This document shows positions 13,299 through 24,571 of a stretch of DNA of 64,000 nt, in pieces. Positions within the stretch are counted from its first letter, which is position 1. Each line of letters opens with the position of its first letter. Origin of the DNA: Polytrichum commune (taxonomy: Eukaryota; Streptophyta; Polytrichopsida; Polytrichales; Polytrichaceae); the NCBI GenBank assembly GCA_950295325.1, contig OX485803.1:51165554-51229553 (forward strand), read 5' to 3'. Both the position numbers and the translations under genes were made by a program. The notes below the pieces were generated by a model. The model was given only the letters and a program-made list of their open reading frames with translations, had not been told where the DNA came from and made no database searches.

Positions 13299-13375
13299 CC
13301 AACCTTGACATGTGCATGTTGAGGTTGGTAGATGGGCATTATATCTGCCCTAAAACCAAATAATGCCCATCTACC
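13299..13375. repeat. Two adjacent hairpins
   Basis: At 13,299-13,328, CCAACCTTGACATG pairs imperfectly with CATGTTGAGGTTGG. At 13,327-13,375, GGTAGATGGGCATTAT pairs perfectly with ATAATGCCCATCTACC around a loop of about 17 bases. Confidence 0.75.
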
Positions 13376-13649
13376 TTGACATTTTTTTGTGGAGAGCCCC
13401 CCCCCTTTCCATAGATTAATGTTAGTTATGTGCAATTTGATTTTTTTTAAATGTGCAAAATAAGAAATATGGATCCAATTTTAGTCCGAATTGAAGACAC
13501 AAAGGGAGGATGTTCTACAATAAAATGAAATTGATTTTAGAGTCCAGGCAGCCGAAAGGATCTTGGGACTAAAAAGTGCATTATGATGGCGTCAAACTGG
13601 TTAATTCTCTAGAGTGGCGGAGTGCAGTAGCCTCCCTGAGGTAGAGGCT

Positions 13650-15060
13650 AATTTGAACTTGATGGTCCAATTAAAAGAAAGACTTGAGACTCCCTAATAT
13701 TACCTTCTTAAATAGTAATTGAAACTTATCCCTAATGGAGTTATATAGGGGACACTCCAACACATAGTGTGTCTCATTTTCAACTACATTATAAGAGCAA
13801 AAGTGGCATAATCTATTATCTCTAGAGACACGATTAGTTGAGCACTGTTCATTTTCAATGGCAAGTCTATGATTTGAGGTGCAGTTAGCAACAATGATCT
13901 TGTCTTGTGGCGGAGTCAATGCTTGCTTCAAGTACACTTGACATTTGTATTTGAGAAAATCCTTGAGATGGAGGTAATCCAATTTCTTCCCCAAGAGATG
14001 GAAATACTTCTAGTCTTTAGCAAGAAAAGCCTCTTTGATATTATGATATGTGATTTTTTATGTTGTTGGCTTGTCTCCATCATGCTTTCCACGTGGTTAT
14101 AGATAAATGCCACGTGTTAGCCCATTGTTCAGCAAGGTGTTGGGAGAGTGATGCTACTTGACTTACTAACCAAGAGGGGGGGGGGGGGGGGGTTGGTGGG
14201 CAAGCCATTGTTGAGAGCTCATAATTAGCTTAACAACGTATAATTCCATGGGAAGTTCTCCAAATTCAGCCAATAGAATATGAAAGGTTGTCGAAAAATG
14301 CACTTTGATGTGACATCATGTGTATCTTCATGCCCTTCTCGAAAACCATCTAGTGGGAGTTTTTCAAGTCATCTCCTCAAATTTTTGTGCCATATGTGAA
14401 AGTTGGGAGCATCAAAGCCTTGATATAGATGTGATTTGAGTTCCCAATGTGTGACTTCAACTACCACTTCTTTCCTTAAGGTGCCCATCAAGGTCTTCAT
14501 ACCTACAATTCTTCGCCTTTTATTTGATGGTTCAAAGTGGCCATGTGAGTAGAAATCAATCCCAAGCTATTTATATTCATGGGTTACCTCAATTGGTCCT
14601 TGCCTAGGTGAAATGTTGTTTGGTTTAATTTCCTTTTGTTGCGGCTAAAGATCGTGATTTTGGTCTTAGATAAATTGATATCAAGGCTGGAAGAAGTACA
14701 AAACTCAAATAGTCCTTTCATACGTCTTTGTAAGCATGATCTTGATTCTAAGAGCAAAACAACATCATCAACAAAGAGGATAATGGAAACTAGAGTTTTA
14801 AATAAATACGGAGAATCTCAGCCAGTCTCGTCCAAATATGTTCCAAGTTCATCAATGTATAAGCCGAATAGTGTGGGGGAAAGGGGACATTCTTTGCCAT
14901 GTATCCCCGTCGATTCGAATTTTTGCATAGATTGTGGTATTCATTGCTTTTACAACTTGTTGTGAATGTATTGGCATGCCTAATTGCTGGCGGTGTTCCC
15001 AAAGCTTGTCATGTGAAACCATGTTGAAAGCTTTTTTTTGAAATCAACAAAACATTGACA
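13650..15060 (-). mobile_element. Degenerate LINE, minus strand
   Basis: Read on the minus strand, this holds a CPLSPTLFGLYIDEL block (reverse-transcriptase motif before the catalytic site) near 14,860-14,910, then LFVDDVVLLLES at about 14,744-14,779, carrying the catalytic FVDD. A YLGIDFYSHGHFE block follows near 14,550. A C-terminal open frame at 13,671-13,994 has RLCHFCSYNVVENETHYVLE, the C-x2-C...H..C signature seen at the 3' end of many LINEs. Stops, frame changes and a poly-G run at 14,175-14,192 make it inactive. It may extend to about 15,350. Confidence 0.8.
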
Positions 15061-15685
15061 TGCAAGTACTTCTTGTTCAATTAAAATACGTAATGTAAGA
15101 ATGTGGTACAAAATAGATATACCTTCCCTAAAACCTTCTTATTCTCTTGCTCTGATCCCTTTCACATCGACTAATTATTTTCTCTAAAGCGGAGCCATAG
15201 AGCTTGCCAAATCTGTGCCATGCATTATGATCCCGTAATTTCCCAGGGTGCTTCTTTCGCCAAAATGAATACAAAGTAGTTTCATAGGTTGAGTGATAGT
15301 ATGGATCGAATCGAGCAACATTCAAAACCATGTTGCCCAATCCACACTAGACCTTGAAGTAACCCATAGGGTCGATGTGCTATGGGAGAGAGTTTTCTTA
15401 TCTTAACAATTATACACGACATAGCATGTATTGAGTGGGGTCTTTTCTCTTCTCTGTGGGATAATCTTAGCTAGGTGCACTTTGATTCTATTTAAAAATA
15501 AAGTGCAAGATCTTGATTCAATTTCAGCCTATATGGAAACGAGGAAGGGATGACGCTCTACTAGATCTAGAAAGAGGTCAAAGAATCTTAAAAGATTGAG
15601 TAATATTATGGAATATCAAAGCTAATGAACAAAATCCAACAACGTTCAAATCTAGGTTGCCAATTAACATTAGACCTACAACTAA
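15061..15685. other. No gene seen; probable decayed LINE edge
   Basis: Open frame 15,128-15,340 on the minus strand has no family feature I recognise. The stretch TTGATTC..GAGCAAAG recurs near 15,990-16,070, suggesting a locally duplicated repeat. Confidence 0.35.
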
Positions 15686-15843
15686 TAGCCCACCCACACT
15701 TACTGGTGTGGGTTACTGATGAACGGTTCCTACTAGCATGGGCCACTTTTAGAGTTGGTTTAGCCAGTGAGAGCCATTAGATGTAACCAATGCTGATAGG
15801 AACCGTTCACTGGTGACCCACACCTGTAAATGTGGGTGGACTA
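15686..15843. mobile_element. Foldback MITE, copy 1
   Basis: This 158-bp element is nearly all inverted arms. TAGCCCACCCACACTTACTG on the left pairs with a right arm read inward as TAGTCCACCCACATTTACAG, and the pairing continues through GAACGGTTCCTA. It shares its full length with 52,247-52,381. Confidence 0.85.
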
Positions 15844-17719
15844 TAACTAATACGGTCAATGCGCCATGATTAAAAAGTACTTCCATTACAATAATAACAC
15901 TTGACAGAACATTAATAAGTGGGAGAGAACCTCTCTCTATCGTAGGGGATGATCTTAGTTGAGTACACTTTGATTCTAAAGATAAAAATGCAAGATGCAA
16001 AGTTTTGATTCATTGCAGCATGAATGGAAGAGAGGGAAGAGGCTTTACTATATTTATAAAAAAGAGCAAAGAAACATCATAGGTTGAGCAGCAGTTTAGT
16101 AGGCAAAGTTTGACAAAGTTTGTTAAAATTGCAACATTGATTTGGAAAAAACATTTTGAACGTGTTTTTCAAAGTTTGGGTCAATTTTCTTTGTTACATT
16201 GGTTTCTCAGTTAGTGCATGTTACTACTCAGAGTTACGAGGTTCAAGAACATCTTACTCAAGAGTTCAATTTGTACTAACGAAAATCCGATAGGTTGTTC
16301 ATACATTATAGAACGTAATTGACTTTGCTTGGTAAAATATTACAATTTTCATAAAGTACTTATAGCATTGCGTAACTCTGAATAATAACACACACTAATT
16401 GGGGGTATGTAATCAGTGTAGTTGTCACAAGCCATCAAAACCTCAAAGACCATGTAGCATTGCTAGTAGGTCCATGCCACTAAGATGTGGGCTCAAAATC
16501 AACTTTCCGGTTAAATTTAGATACCTACTCTCTACCTCGTCATGGCCAAGAACAAATTGCAAACATGAAGGTGAATGAGGTTTGTGTGTGCCTTATGTGA
16601 TCACTCTTATTGATCGGTTGCCTATATTCGAATGGTACATAGTTTCGAACAGACACCCGAAAAACATGTCTTACAATGTGCTCAAAATATAGACTTCCAT
16701 TTTAAGCTCCACATTGCACACGATTGGGAGGGCTGTTGTTTTCACCGAAAGACAACAAGAATCTTCACTCCGACCTCCTCTAACTTTTACATTTCGACTC
16801 CGCCGCTCCTAAACCTTGAAACGACAATTTGCATGATTTGCAAGTGCTAACCGGATTTGAGACAATTCCCGATTCGATCGAGCCGTCATAAACATCATGT
16901 GTGGAGTTTCAAAGTGCGAACAAGAAGGCAGGCCACGCACCTTTGCTTACTTCGAGAGGGGGGGGGGGGATCCTACCTGAGAGACATGCAGGCTCCTGAG
17001 GGATTGGTCCACTTCAGTAGAATGGCTTTGGATTTCTCAAGTGTGGCTTCGGGTTCGATATGATTCCACAATGTAGAATCACAGATTGCGGTGTAAAAAG
17101 AGAACCAAATTAATATTTTACGAAAAAGTCTCTCCTGTTCATGATCCCGAGTGAGTGAGTGAGTGACGTTTATATGCAGCTCACCTGTCTGTACAGCCCC
17201 AGTCAATCATGGGCTTAGGACCCACCAACTGAGTGGACATATCCTCTTGTCTATCCCCAAACAGTGTCATTCGCACACAGTCACAGAGAACACTGTTTAC
17301 GGCGATTCCTTCGGTAAATAAACGCATTCCTACACAACGACGACGCTTCAATGAGTATGTACTCGGTAGTCTCAAGTCTTTCTTCCAATGAGGCCATCAA
17401 GGTGACATTAGCCTATGTCTCACGAAGGCTAGTGCACTCTGTTGCTTTCCTAATGTATCTTCCTCCTTTTTATCATCATTATGATGTACTCTTAGTGTTA
17501 TGAACATGTTGACTTCCTCGACCACAAAATCAACTTCATTCCATTTTATATTCTAGACTTTGGATACAGTATACTCAAATGTTGTTGACATAAAACCCCC
17601 GTCTAAAGTTCAAAGCCAACAATTTGACTTGAGTATGACTTTGAGCTTCACCTTTTACACATACCTCTCATGTGTCAACAATTACTTCAATTTATTTTAA
17701 TGTGAGGTAGATGTGCTTG
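15844..17719. other. No gene seen; includes a GAGTTAC-family repeat
   Basis: The part at about 16,180-16,390 matches 36,230-36,430 (TTAGTGCATGTTACTACTC, GAACGTAATTGACTTTGCT-like blocks). A poly-G run lies at 16,960-16,969. Open frames near 16,632-17,375 are short and featureless. Confidence 0.45.
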
Positions 17720-18070
17720 ATTCAATATATTGATCTTACATGGACACCTATATTTGAGTGGTGTATGGTTGAGGTGAATATGAGAATGGACGTTGAAGAG
17801 AACATGTGTTGAAAATAGACTGAAATATGTGCAACAAAATTGTTAACTATTCTAGACGTAATAGTCAACATGGCTGGGGAGGCCTATGTGATCATTCAAT
17901 AACTTAGTTAGTTGTCGCTTCGGCAACAAATAGGATGTTCATACAAGCTCTCAGAAATTATGAGGAAAAAGGTCATGGACACGATTTGAATTTGCTAATC
18001 AACTCACACTAATTGGCAATTATAGCCCAACAAGAAGTGGGTGCATAGAGAAAAGTGACCATTTAAGACC
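17720..18070 (+). repeat. Dispersed repeat, 'GGACACCTATATTTGAGTG' family
   Basis: It begins near GGACACCTATATTTGAGTGG and shares AATAGTCAACAT, CACGATTTG and GAAGTGGGTGCA with 63,700-64,000. The first block also occurs at 62,980. Function unknown; it may be part of a larger retrotransposon. Confidence 0.6.
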
Positions 18071-19196
18071 TACTAACCTTATCCAATCCTTGCTTGCAAA
18101 AAGAACTCACTTTCCACACTGGAATGGTCTTTACAACCTGAGGGGATGTGTACAACATGGACCACAAGGTTGTCCCATGTTAGGTGGCCTTTTTCCATGG
18201 TCACACTTCCATGGTCAGATTTATGCAAAATGCAAATTTTAAAGCCTTTGAGCCCCTATCTAGGTATAAACCAAATGTGGATCAAGAGGAGTGACCATGC
18301 ATCGAAAAGTGGATATGCTATCACTTTAAAGATATGCCCAAACAATAAAAATTTGGGATTTTTTTTCCATGTTTTACCTTCTACCCTTCTTCTTCCCTTA
18401 TGAACTACAATAACATTTGGTGTGTGTGTGTGTGTGTGTGTGTAGAGGGAGGGGGGGGGGGGGGTGAATGATCAAAATATTTTAAACGTCATTTCTTTGC
18501 CATGGTCCCGTGACTTATGCAAGCGAGGGAATCTCTTTTGTCTCTCTTATTGCAAAAAACCCGTTGGACCATGACGGTGGATAACGTAAGCTTGAAAAAT
18601 AACTTTTTTGAAGACCTCAAGTTCCATGACCACTCTTACATGTTTCCATGTAAGTGGTCCCGGGACGAGTTCAACGGCCAATCACATATTTTAAAGGAGG
18701 CAAGGGACAACTTCATGGTCCATGATGTAAACAGGCCAGAACTCTTCAGTGCAGCCTAGTAACTGCCACCAGTATTTACCTCAACCTAGCTACCAACAAT
18801 AACATTTTTTACTGATGAGGGGGAAAAGTGAAAAATGTTTTCACCTGCTCCACTTAAGGGCTGACAAACAGGGTCGAATGCCTCAGGTAAAAACGCCTCA
18901 CCTGATTGAAGGTCTGTAAGAATACGGTGGGGTAAGTAACATCTATATGTACAAAGGACACATACGTACTCCATAATGCACCGTATTCTACACTCCCATA
19001 ATAATAATAAGAAGAAAGGAGGAGGATAGGTCCTCGAATACGAATTTATGTATATGGTGTTGGCCATACGGATTTGCATGGCAATCAAGATACTATGGTA
19101 CTCCTCTCTCTTTAATTCATGGCATCTGGCGATAGATTCTAATGTAAGTTCCGGCTAGTAAAACCTTCATAATATGAAGAGTAAAAAAAAACATAT
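18071..19196. other. No gene seen; GT microsatellite
   Basis: A (GT)n tract lies at 18,420-18,443, followed by a poly-G run. The open frame 18,517-18,759 has no recognisable domain. Confidence 0.45.
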
Positions 19197-19545
19197 TTGT
19201 TCAAGGTTACCAATGAACGAGGAGGACTCACTGGATTTGGGCGAACCAACCATACACTCGTTCCTTGTTGGATGAATAAACCTTTGTCTCCAAGGAACCA
19301 GTGTACGGGTGTTTCACAACAGCCGACTGACTGTTGGTTACAGATGAACCGATTGAGTTTGAGAAATAATCGGTCAAAGTTTAATACTTCAGGAAAGGTA
19401 CCACGATTTCTAGAGAATATATACAATATATTGTACATTGTTAATGAAAAACCAAAAGATCACAACATGTAACCGATTGAACTTGGAAACAACTGGGATT
19501 TTGATTGATTCTACCCAAAAATCTTCCCGGATACCGTTCACAACA
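19197..19545 (+). repeat. CCGGTT-family repeat with GAACCAACC side block
   Basis: The left part, 19,230-19,310 (GGGCGAACCAACCATACACT), occurs inverted at 47,120-47,215. The right part, 19,341-19,545, is a copy of the CCGGTT family. The two blocks are adjacent here and separate elsewhere. Confidence 0.65.
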
Positions 19546-20100
19546 CCTACCCAAGGGAAGGGGAGGGTGAAAATGTTGATTGCTATTGTAACGTCTGGCA
19601 ATTACTATTTAAGCTAAGTTAATTTCTAAATTGGGGTTAGGGACTTTGTATTTGTTTACAACATTTATGGTATTTAGTGTCACGTGTGTAATAATACCAT
19701 TGACCCCATTATGATGTTTATGCAATGTTATACTAATGGCCAACAACTTGAACATTAATATAACCTCGTGAAACTTGGCATTAGTGTGCTCACTAATATC
19801 TTGGCATTAGTATGCCTCATAATAATGATATGAGGTCTATGCCTTGGTTACATGGGGGGTCAACAAGATGACCAAAAGTGCAACCACATGGCACTTGATA
19901 TTTTAGTAATCTTAGTAATATCTTCGTCTTGCATACCATAACATAAAACTATCTTTCGTGGGGTAATCCTCGTGGTAGAGATGTGTTAATGAAAAAGAGT
20001 GTTGTGCAAGGTAATTTCTAGATCATACCTATAGTGGGACAGAATGCAATATTAATCAATATCACTAAATATTATAAATAATTATTAAGATTGTAAAATT

Positions 20101-20419
20101 TGGTCCTAGTAGTGGGGGTGGAAAATCAGCGTGGAAACAATTATTTTAAAGTCAAGGTGGAAATAAATTGACTCGAAGACCCTGGTCTTCCGCTATGTCC
20201 TTGTGTAGACTTTGAATCAACACATTGAATATTAGTAATGTGATGAAATCACCACAAAATAAAGGAATCACACACATTGATTTTTTGGAAAAATAATTAA
20301 TATTGTCCATGGACCTTTTCTAATAGAATAGTGTGGCCCACATTAATTCTCATTACAAGAATTAACATGGGCCTAGAAAATTACTGTGGCTCATAGTATT
20401 AGGACTATTCAGTGTAGTG
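20101..20419 (+). mobile_element. CACTA-like MITE, copy 2 of the element at 2,711
   Basis: It aligns with 2,711-3,076 over most of its length and ends GTGTAGTG. Shared blocks include TCCTAGTAGTG, CACATTGATTTT and CCCACATTAATTCTC. Confidence 0.6.
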
Positions 20420-21582
20420 CCTTTCACAACATTCTTCAACCACGTGGTTAGTTCCGTAATCCTAGAATATATCAATTATATTCTATGGCCTCCCCAAAAA
20501 AGTAAGAATATTCATTTACATTCATACAATCAAGCCAACACTTTGGAGATTTGGGTAGAGTTATGCTCCCGACACTATTCATAGGAATCATTGTTCATCC
20601 TGATACTATTCACAAGGTACATTGTTCATTCCAATGTTATTAATTAAATATATTATTCATAGCAACACTCTTATTGAAAATACCGACACTATTCATAATA
20701 TTCTTATTATTTTACACCAACCCCTAACATTACTTAACCCAATACTCTTTAAAGCAAGCCAACTCCCGATACGCTTGCCAACTAGCACAGGTCGCATGCT
20801 CGCATGCATATTGTGTTTGTTGGGTGGGTTCAGACACTACTGCTCCAAATACAATTCGGATGTCCATTATAATGAGTGGCAATACATATTGAATGTTACA
20901 TGCAGAGGTTGCCATGTCATTGTTACATCCACTTGTAACGAGAGGCCATTCCATGGCGTTCGGATACATGCATGCCATCATGGAGGCATCATGGCTCCAC
21001 TCATGGGGTCCCCTCCCATCATTTGTGATGAGGTCACTGTAACATTTCAAATTGTGCTTTCAAAATTCTTGAAATTTTGTCTTCACAAAGGGTTATACCA
21101 ATGTGTTTTTCCAATGGATCTTTTGTGGTTTTATGATGCATAGAATGAAGGCCCAACAATGAAAGATTAGTGCAACTTGCACGTGATGATGGTAGGAATC
21201 TTGCTCTGCTGAGCTATACAAAGCATTTTGTGTATGAAATTGAAAAATAGAACAATGAAATGGCTTGCACTGCACAGACTACAAAGGCGTTTCTTTAAAC
21301 TATATTTGCGGGACATTGTGTAGAGGTGAAAGGCAGTGCAACAACAACAATGAAGGTGTTTAACAAACCTTGCACAAACCACAACAACATAATCTCATAT
21401 TCCGTTCACTTGCTTCCAGATGGAACTTTCACGCACACAAATTTGAACTAGAAGTCTGAGAATCATTGGAAGGGTAGGGGACAAATGCAAAGGTTGAGAA
21501 CATATTGCGTGTCGCATGTGTTCAATGGACAAGAGTGCATGATTTTGGGGCGGGAAAGAGGGATGTATTGAGACCCTTGTAG
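20420..21582. other. No gene seen; one 173-codon open frame of doubtful meaning
   Basis: The open frame 20,622-21,143 is the longest in the desert but shows no domain, and its 5' part overlaps sequence resembling 1,555-1,680. I do not call it a gene. Confidence 0.4.
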
Positions 21583-21690
21583 ATTCTTGTAATGAGAATT
21601 AATGTGGGCCACATCATTTCTATTAGAAAAGTATTGTGGACAATATTATATATTTTCCAAAAAAATTAATGTAGTTCCAAAAAGTACGTG
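21583..21690 (-). repeat. Reversed fragment of the MITE at 20,101
   Basis: TTGTAATGAGAATTAATGTG and GGGCCACA.CATTTCTATTAG are the reverse complement of 20,290-20,370. Confidence 0.6.
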
Positions 21691-21818
21691 ACATTAGTTT
21701 GTATCTCACGGGGGCTACTGCAATCCGCCACTCTAGAGAATTAGCCAGTTTAAAAACCTAGAGATATATTGTTAGTCTCATTGGCCTTTTCGCTTCCTGG
21801 ACTTTAAAAATCAATTTA

Positions 21819-22302
21819 GGGGCACTTCACACATGAGCCAAGAGCCATGACCATGAAATTCTGAGAGCCCAAAAGAAAGTGTCCAAAGGCCATTCCAAGA
21901 CACCTCCAAAACCATGTAATGCGATCACGGATCCTCAAATGTAGTGTGAAGTCATATGTGACTGGGCCCTCAACCAAATGCTATTTTCAATGAATATTTA
22001 TTCATGTGGGTCCTCACGCATGTTAAAATAAAATAAATCAACGGTTGTGAGCGTTCGGAGTGCCATGGTCTCCCGGTTTTGTGTTAGGCCTACCCTCCAA
22101 GTGACCATGAAACATGACCCATTCGATACCCTGTAGGGATCCAGGTAGACTTCACATCCATCTTGCATTCGCCTACTCACTCCGTTGGTCCCTCAAGCGT
22201 AGTGTGAAGCAGCAAACTCGGACTGGCTCTGCCTTTTTCCACCAACGAGAGTGCATGGAGTGTAATGGTCACGGGCTCTCAGTCTCGTGTGTGAAGTGGC
22301 CC
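21819..22302 (+). mobile_element. TIR element family A, copy 2
   Basis: The left end is GGGGCACTTCACACATGAGC and the right end, read inward, GGGCCACTTCACACACGAGA. It aligns with 11,448-11,954 throughout but lacks about 20 bases of the middle. 484 bp, no coding sequence. Confidence 0.8.
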
Positions 22303-22439
22303 TGCATTTCATTGCGTAGTTCCAAAGAGTACGTGACACCAAATACCACCAGCAGTGTACTGTATGTACATGCAAGCAGGTGTTGTGGTAAAGAAGCAAC
22401 AGTAGTGGCTCCCAACTTCCACGTCCTTGGCCCATTCAT

Positions 22440-22985
22440 ATCCGCTCTGCTGGTTCATACTTAAGTTAGCGCCCAACCCACCTGAGAAAATAGAATAGAA
22501 TAAGGGCCCTCACATGGCCCGATGGTGGTGGCTGGAAGAGCAAAGGCCAGGGTCCGGGCCAGGCTCGTGGGACCGAATTCCCAGAAAACTGCCACGACCC
22601 CAATGGCCATCACGACAAAACAAAAACAAACAAGTACCCGTGCCGCTGACAAGTCCCGCTTGCTTATGTGCTCTATCTATATATAAATATATATAGATGC
22701 CTCGCCTGCATGCCATGGCATCTTAAGTTGTTGCTGCTGCTGCCGCCCCCAAACTTAACTTAATTTCTCCCTGCCCAGAGACACGATTCCCTCCATCATC
22801 TCCTAACTTAACTTAAGTTAGTTGTGTTGCAAAGCCACGCCCACCCGTGACATGCAAATCATCACGTCAGCATGAGCCAGCCGCAGCTGCCCGGCCCTCT
22901 ACCTTACGCATGGAAGCTGGAGCTGCCCGCTTCATCACCAAGTTAAGTTATATCCACTTTGTGTTGATAAGTGTGCAGATTCCTG
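22440..22985. other. More GC-rich island with repeated TTAACTTAA motifs
   Basis: The motif CTTAACTT/AAGTTAAG occurs at least five times (near 22,460, 22,720, 22,755, 22,805, 22,940). CATGCATG-like and ATGCAAAT motifs are also present, next to short CTG/CCG repeats. No exon can be identified. It could be a promoter region of an unrecognised transcript, but the sequence does not prove this. Confidence 0.3.
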
Positions 22986-23002
22986 AGTGCCAGCTCGACC
23001 AT

Positions 23003-23440
23003 TGAACGGGAAGAATCAGTGATCGGTTGATTGTTGGGCATAATCGGTTGAGATCCTAGTGTTTGCTAGTCCAACCCGTTACTTGTTGACATCCTCCGGT
23101 TTTTCCTTTATTGAATTGGGTATATTCCATGAATATCTCTAGAATGATTGGTAATTTTCCTGCAGTCTTGAACTTCAACCGGTTATCTCTCAACTGATCA
23201 TTGGGAAGAATCGACTGCTAAGTTAGTTGTTGCAGATGAACTGGTGGCGTTTGAGAAATTAGCGGCTGACGTTCAAGACATGAGGGGAAATTTGCCAATC
23301 ATTTTCTGGGAATCTGTGGAATATACCTCCAATTATTGAAGAAGGTCCGGGAGATATCCACATGGAACCGGTGGCACTTGGGAACACGAGGATCTTCAGA
23401 CCGATTCGGCCCAAAAATCTCCCCGGAAACTGAGCTGAAG
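23003..23440. repeat. Inverted pair of CCGGTT repeats
   Basis: The left arm (23,030-23,200: AATCGGTTGAGATCCTAGTG ... CTTGAACTTCAACCGGTTA) is the inverted form of the right arm (23,230-23,432: GATGAACTGG ... AATCTCCCCGGAAAC). About 30 bases separate them, so the single strand could fold into a stem of about 200 bp with mismatches. Confidence 0.7.
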
Positions 23441-23735
23441 AGTGCGAGTTCAGCTGTGATCGACTTTCTCTTCTTTTGTGCCTTTCACCTGGCCAGAGGG
23501 GACTCAGGGCATATGAGTATATCTCTCAATCAATTTATGGTGTATGAAAGCTATGAAATAGTATGCAACCTCAAGGTTACTTTGTTAAATGGAATGGACG
23601 CAAATTAGTTGTAAAGGTTTTGATTTAATCTTGTTCAAGTCATTTGAGATGGATTGGCCATAAACTGTAAATGTGATCAATGGAAAGCCATCTCTTTTTG
23701 AGTGGAGTAACCCCCCCCCCCCTCCTCATCTTCCG

Positions 23736-24571
23736 GGGGGTGGACTCTTCATTGGAAACCTAAATGACGTGCGTGGGTCAACCCCCTATATACAAGAAGT
23801 TTATAGAGAAATCCAAATGTATACGTACTAACGGCATGCTAGAAAATGGATCATGTAGTTATACTAAGCTTTTCATCTTAATGTGATGAATGACTCCACT
23901 ACATATACAGAATAAAAATCATGAATAAAATAAACCTTTAGTACATATAAAATTCACTCTCACTTTCCAATGAGAAAGTCATTGAACTTCTTTTTTTCAT
24001 TCATAGAATGTAACTCAACGATTCTATCAAACAAACAAAGACAAAGCACAATAAGTTGATCACAATCCATAGAGAAAAGAGAAAAAAAATAAAGAAAAAA
24101 AACTTCAAGGAAGTCCATGAGCATTCTGTAGTGTAAATAGCGATTGTGTGTCACTGCAGCTCGAGTACCAACCACCACTAACAAACAACACTAAAACATA
24201 GCAAGTCACACATAAACAACACACCTTGACAACAAGAACCTCTAGTTTGTGTATACTAGAAACCTACAACCCAAATGCAAACCCTAATAAGAACATACAT
24301 GGTAGTCATTGAGGACTATGACCAAATGACAACAATGGATAAATATATGAATTGGATTAAACTAACACATCTATTGTCAAATTTTCATCAAACCTTAGGG
24401 CCCCCTTTCGTACATCTACCTTTACTTTTAAAATATTAATAGCCTTTCTTGATGTACGCATTAGAGAAAATTAATACCTCTCCATTTTGTATACTATGTA
24501 CGCTAATGCCCCAAATAATACCCCTTCTTACACTCATGTTACTTCGTACGTGGTATGAAGAGTCCACCCCC
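23736..24571 (+). mobile_element. TIR element, 'GGTGGACTCTTCAT' family, copy B
   Basis: The ends GGGGGTGGACTCTTCAT and ATGAAGAGTCCACCCCC are a perfect 17-bp inverted pair. The interior matches 4,606-5,148 at both sides but holds roughly 290 bp more in the middle. An adjacent poly-C tract at 23,711-23,722 makes the exact left boundary uncertain. Confidence 0.8.

Noticed and set aside
18420-18465. Structured repeat or array (CRISPR-like)
   Set aside because: It is a simple GT microsatellite plus a poly-G run; no spaced direct repeats occur in the window, and the DNA is eukaryotic.
20622-21143. 173-codon open frame, the longest in the desert
   Set aside because: No domain or motif, no codon-bias impression of a plant gene, and its start overlaps repeated sequence also seen near 1,555-1,680.
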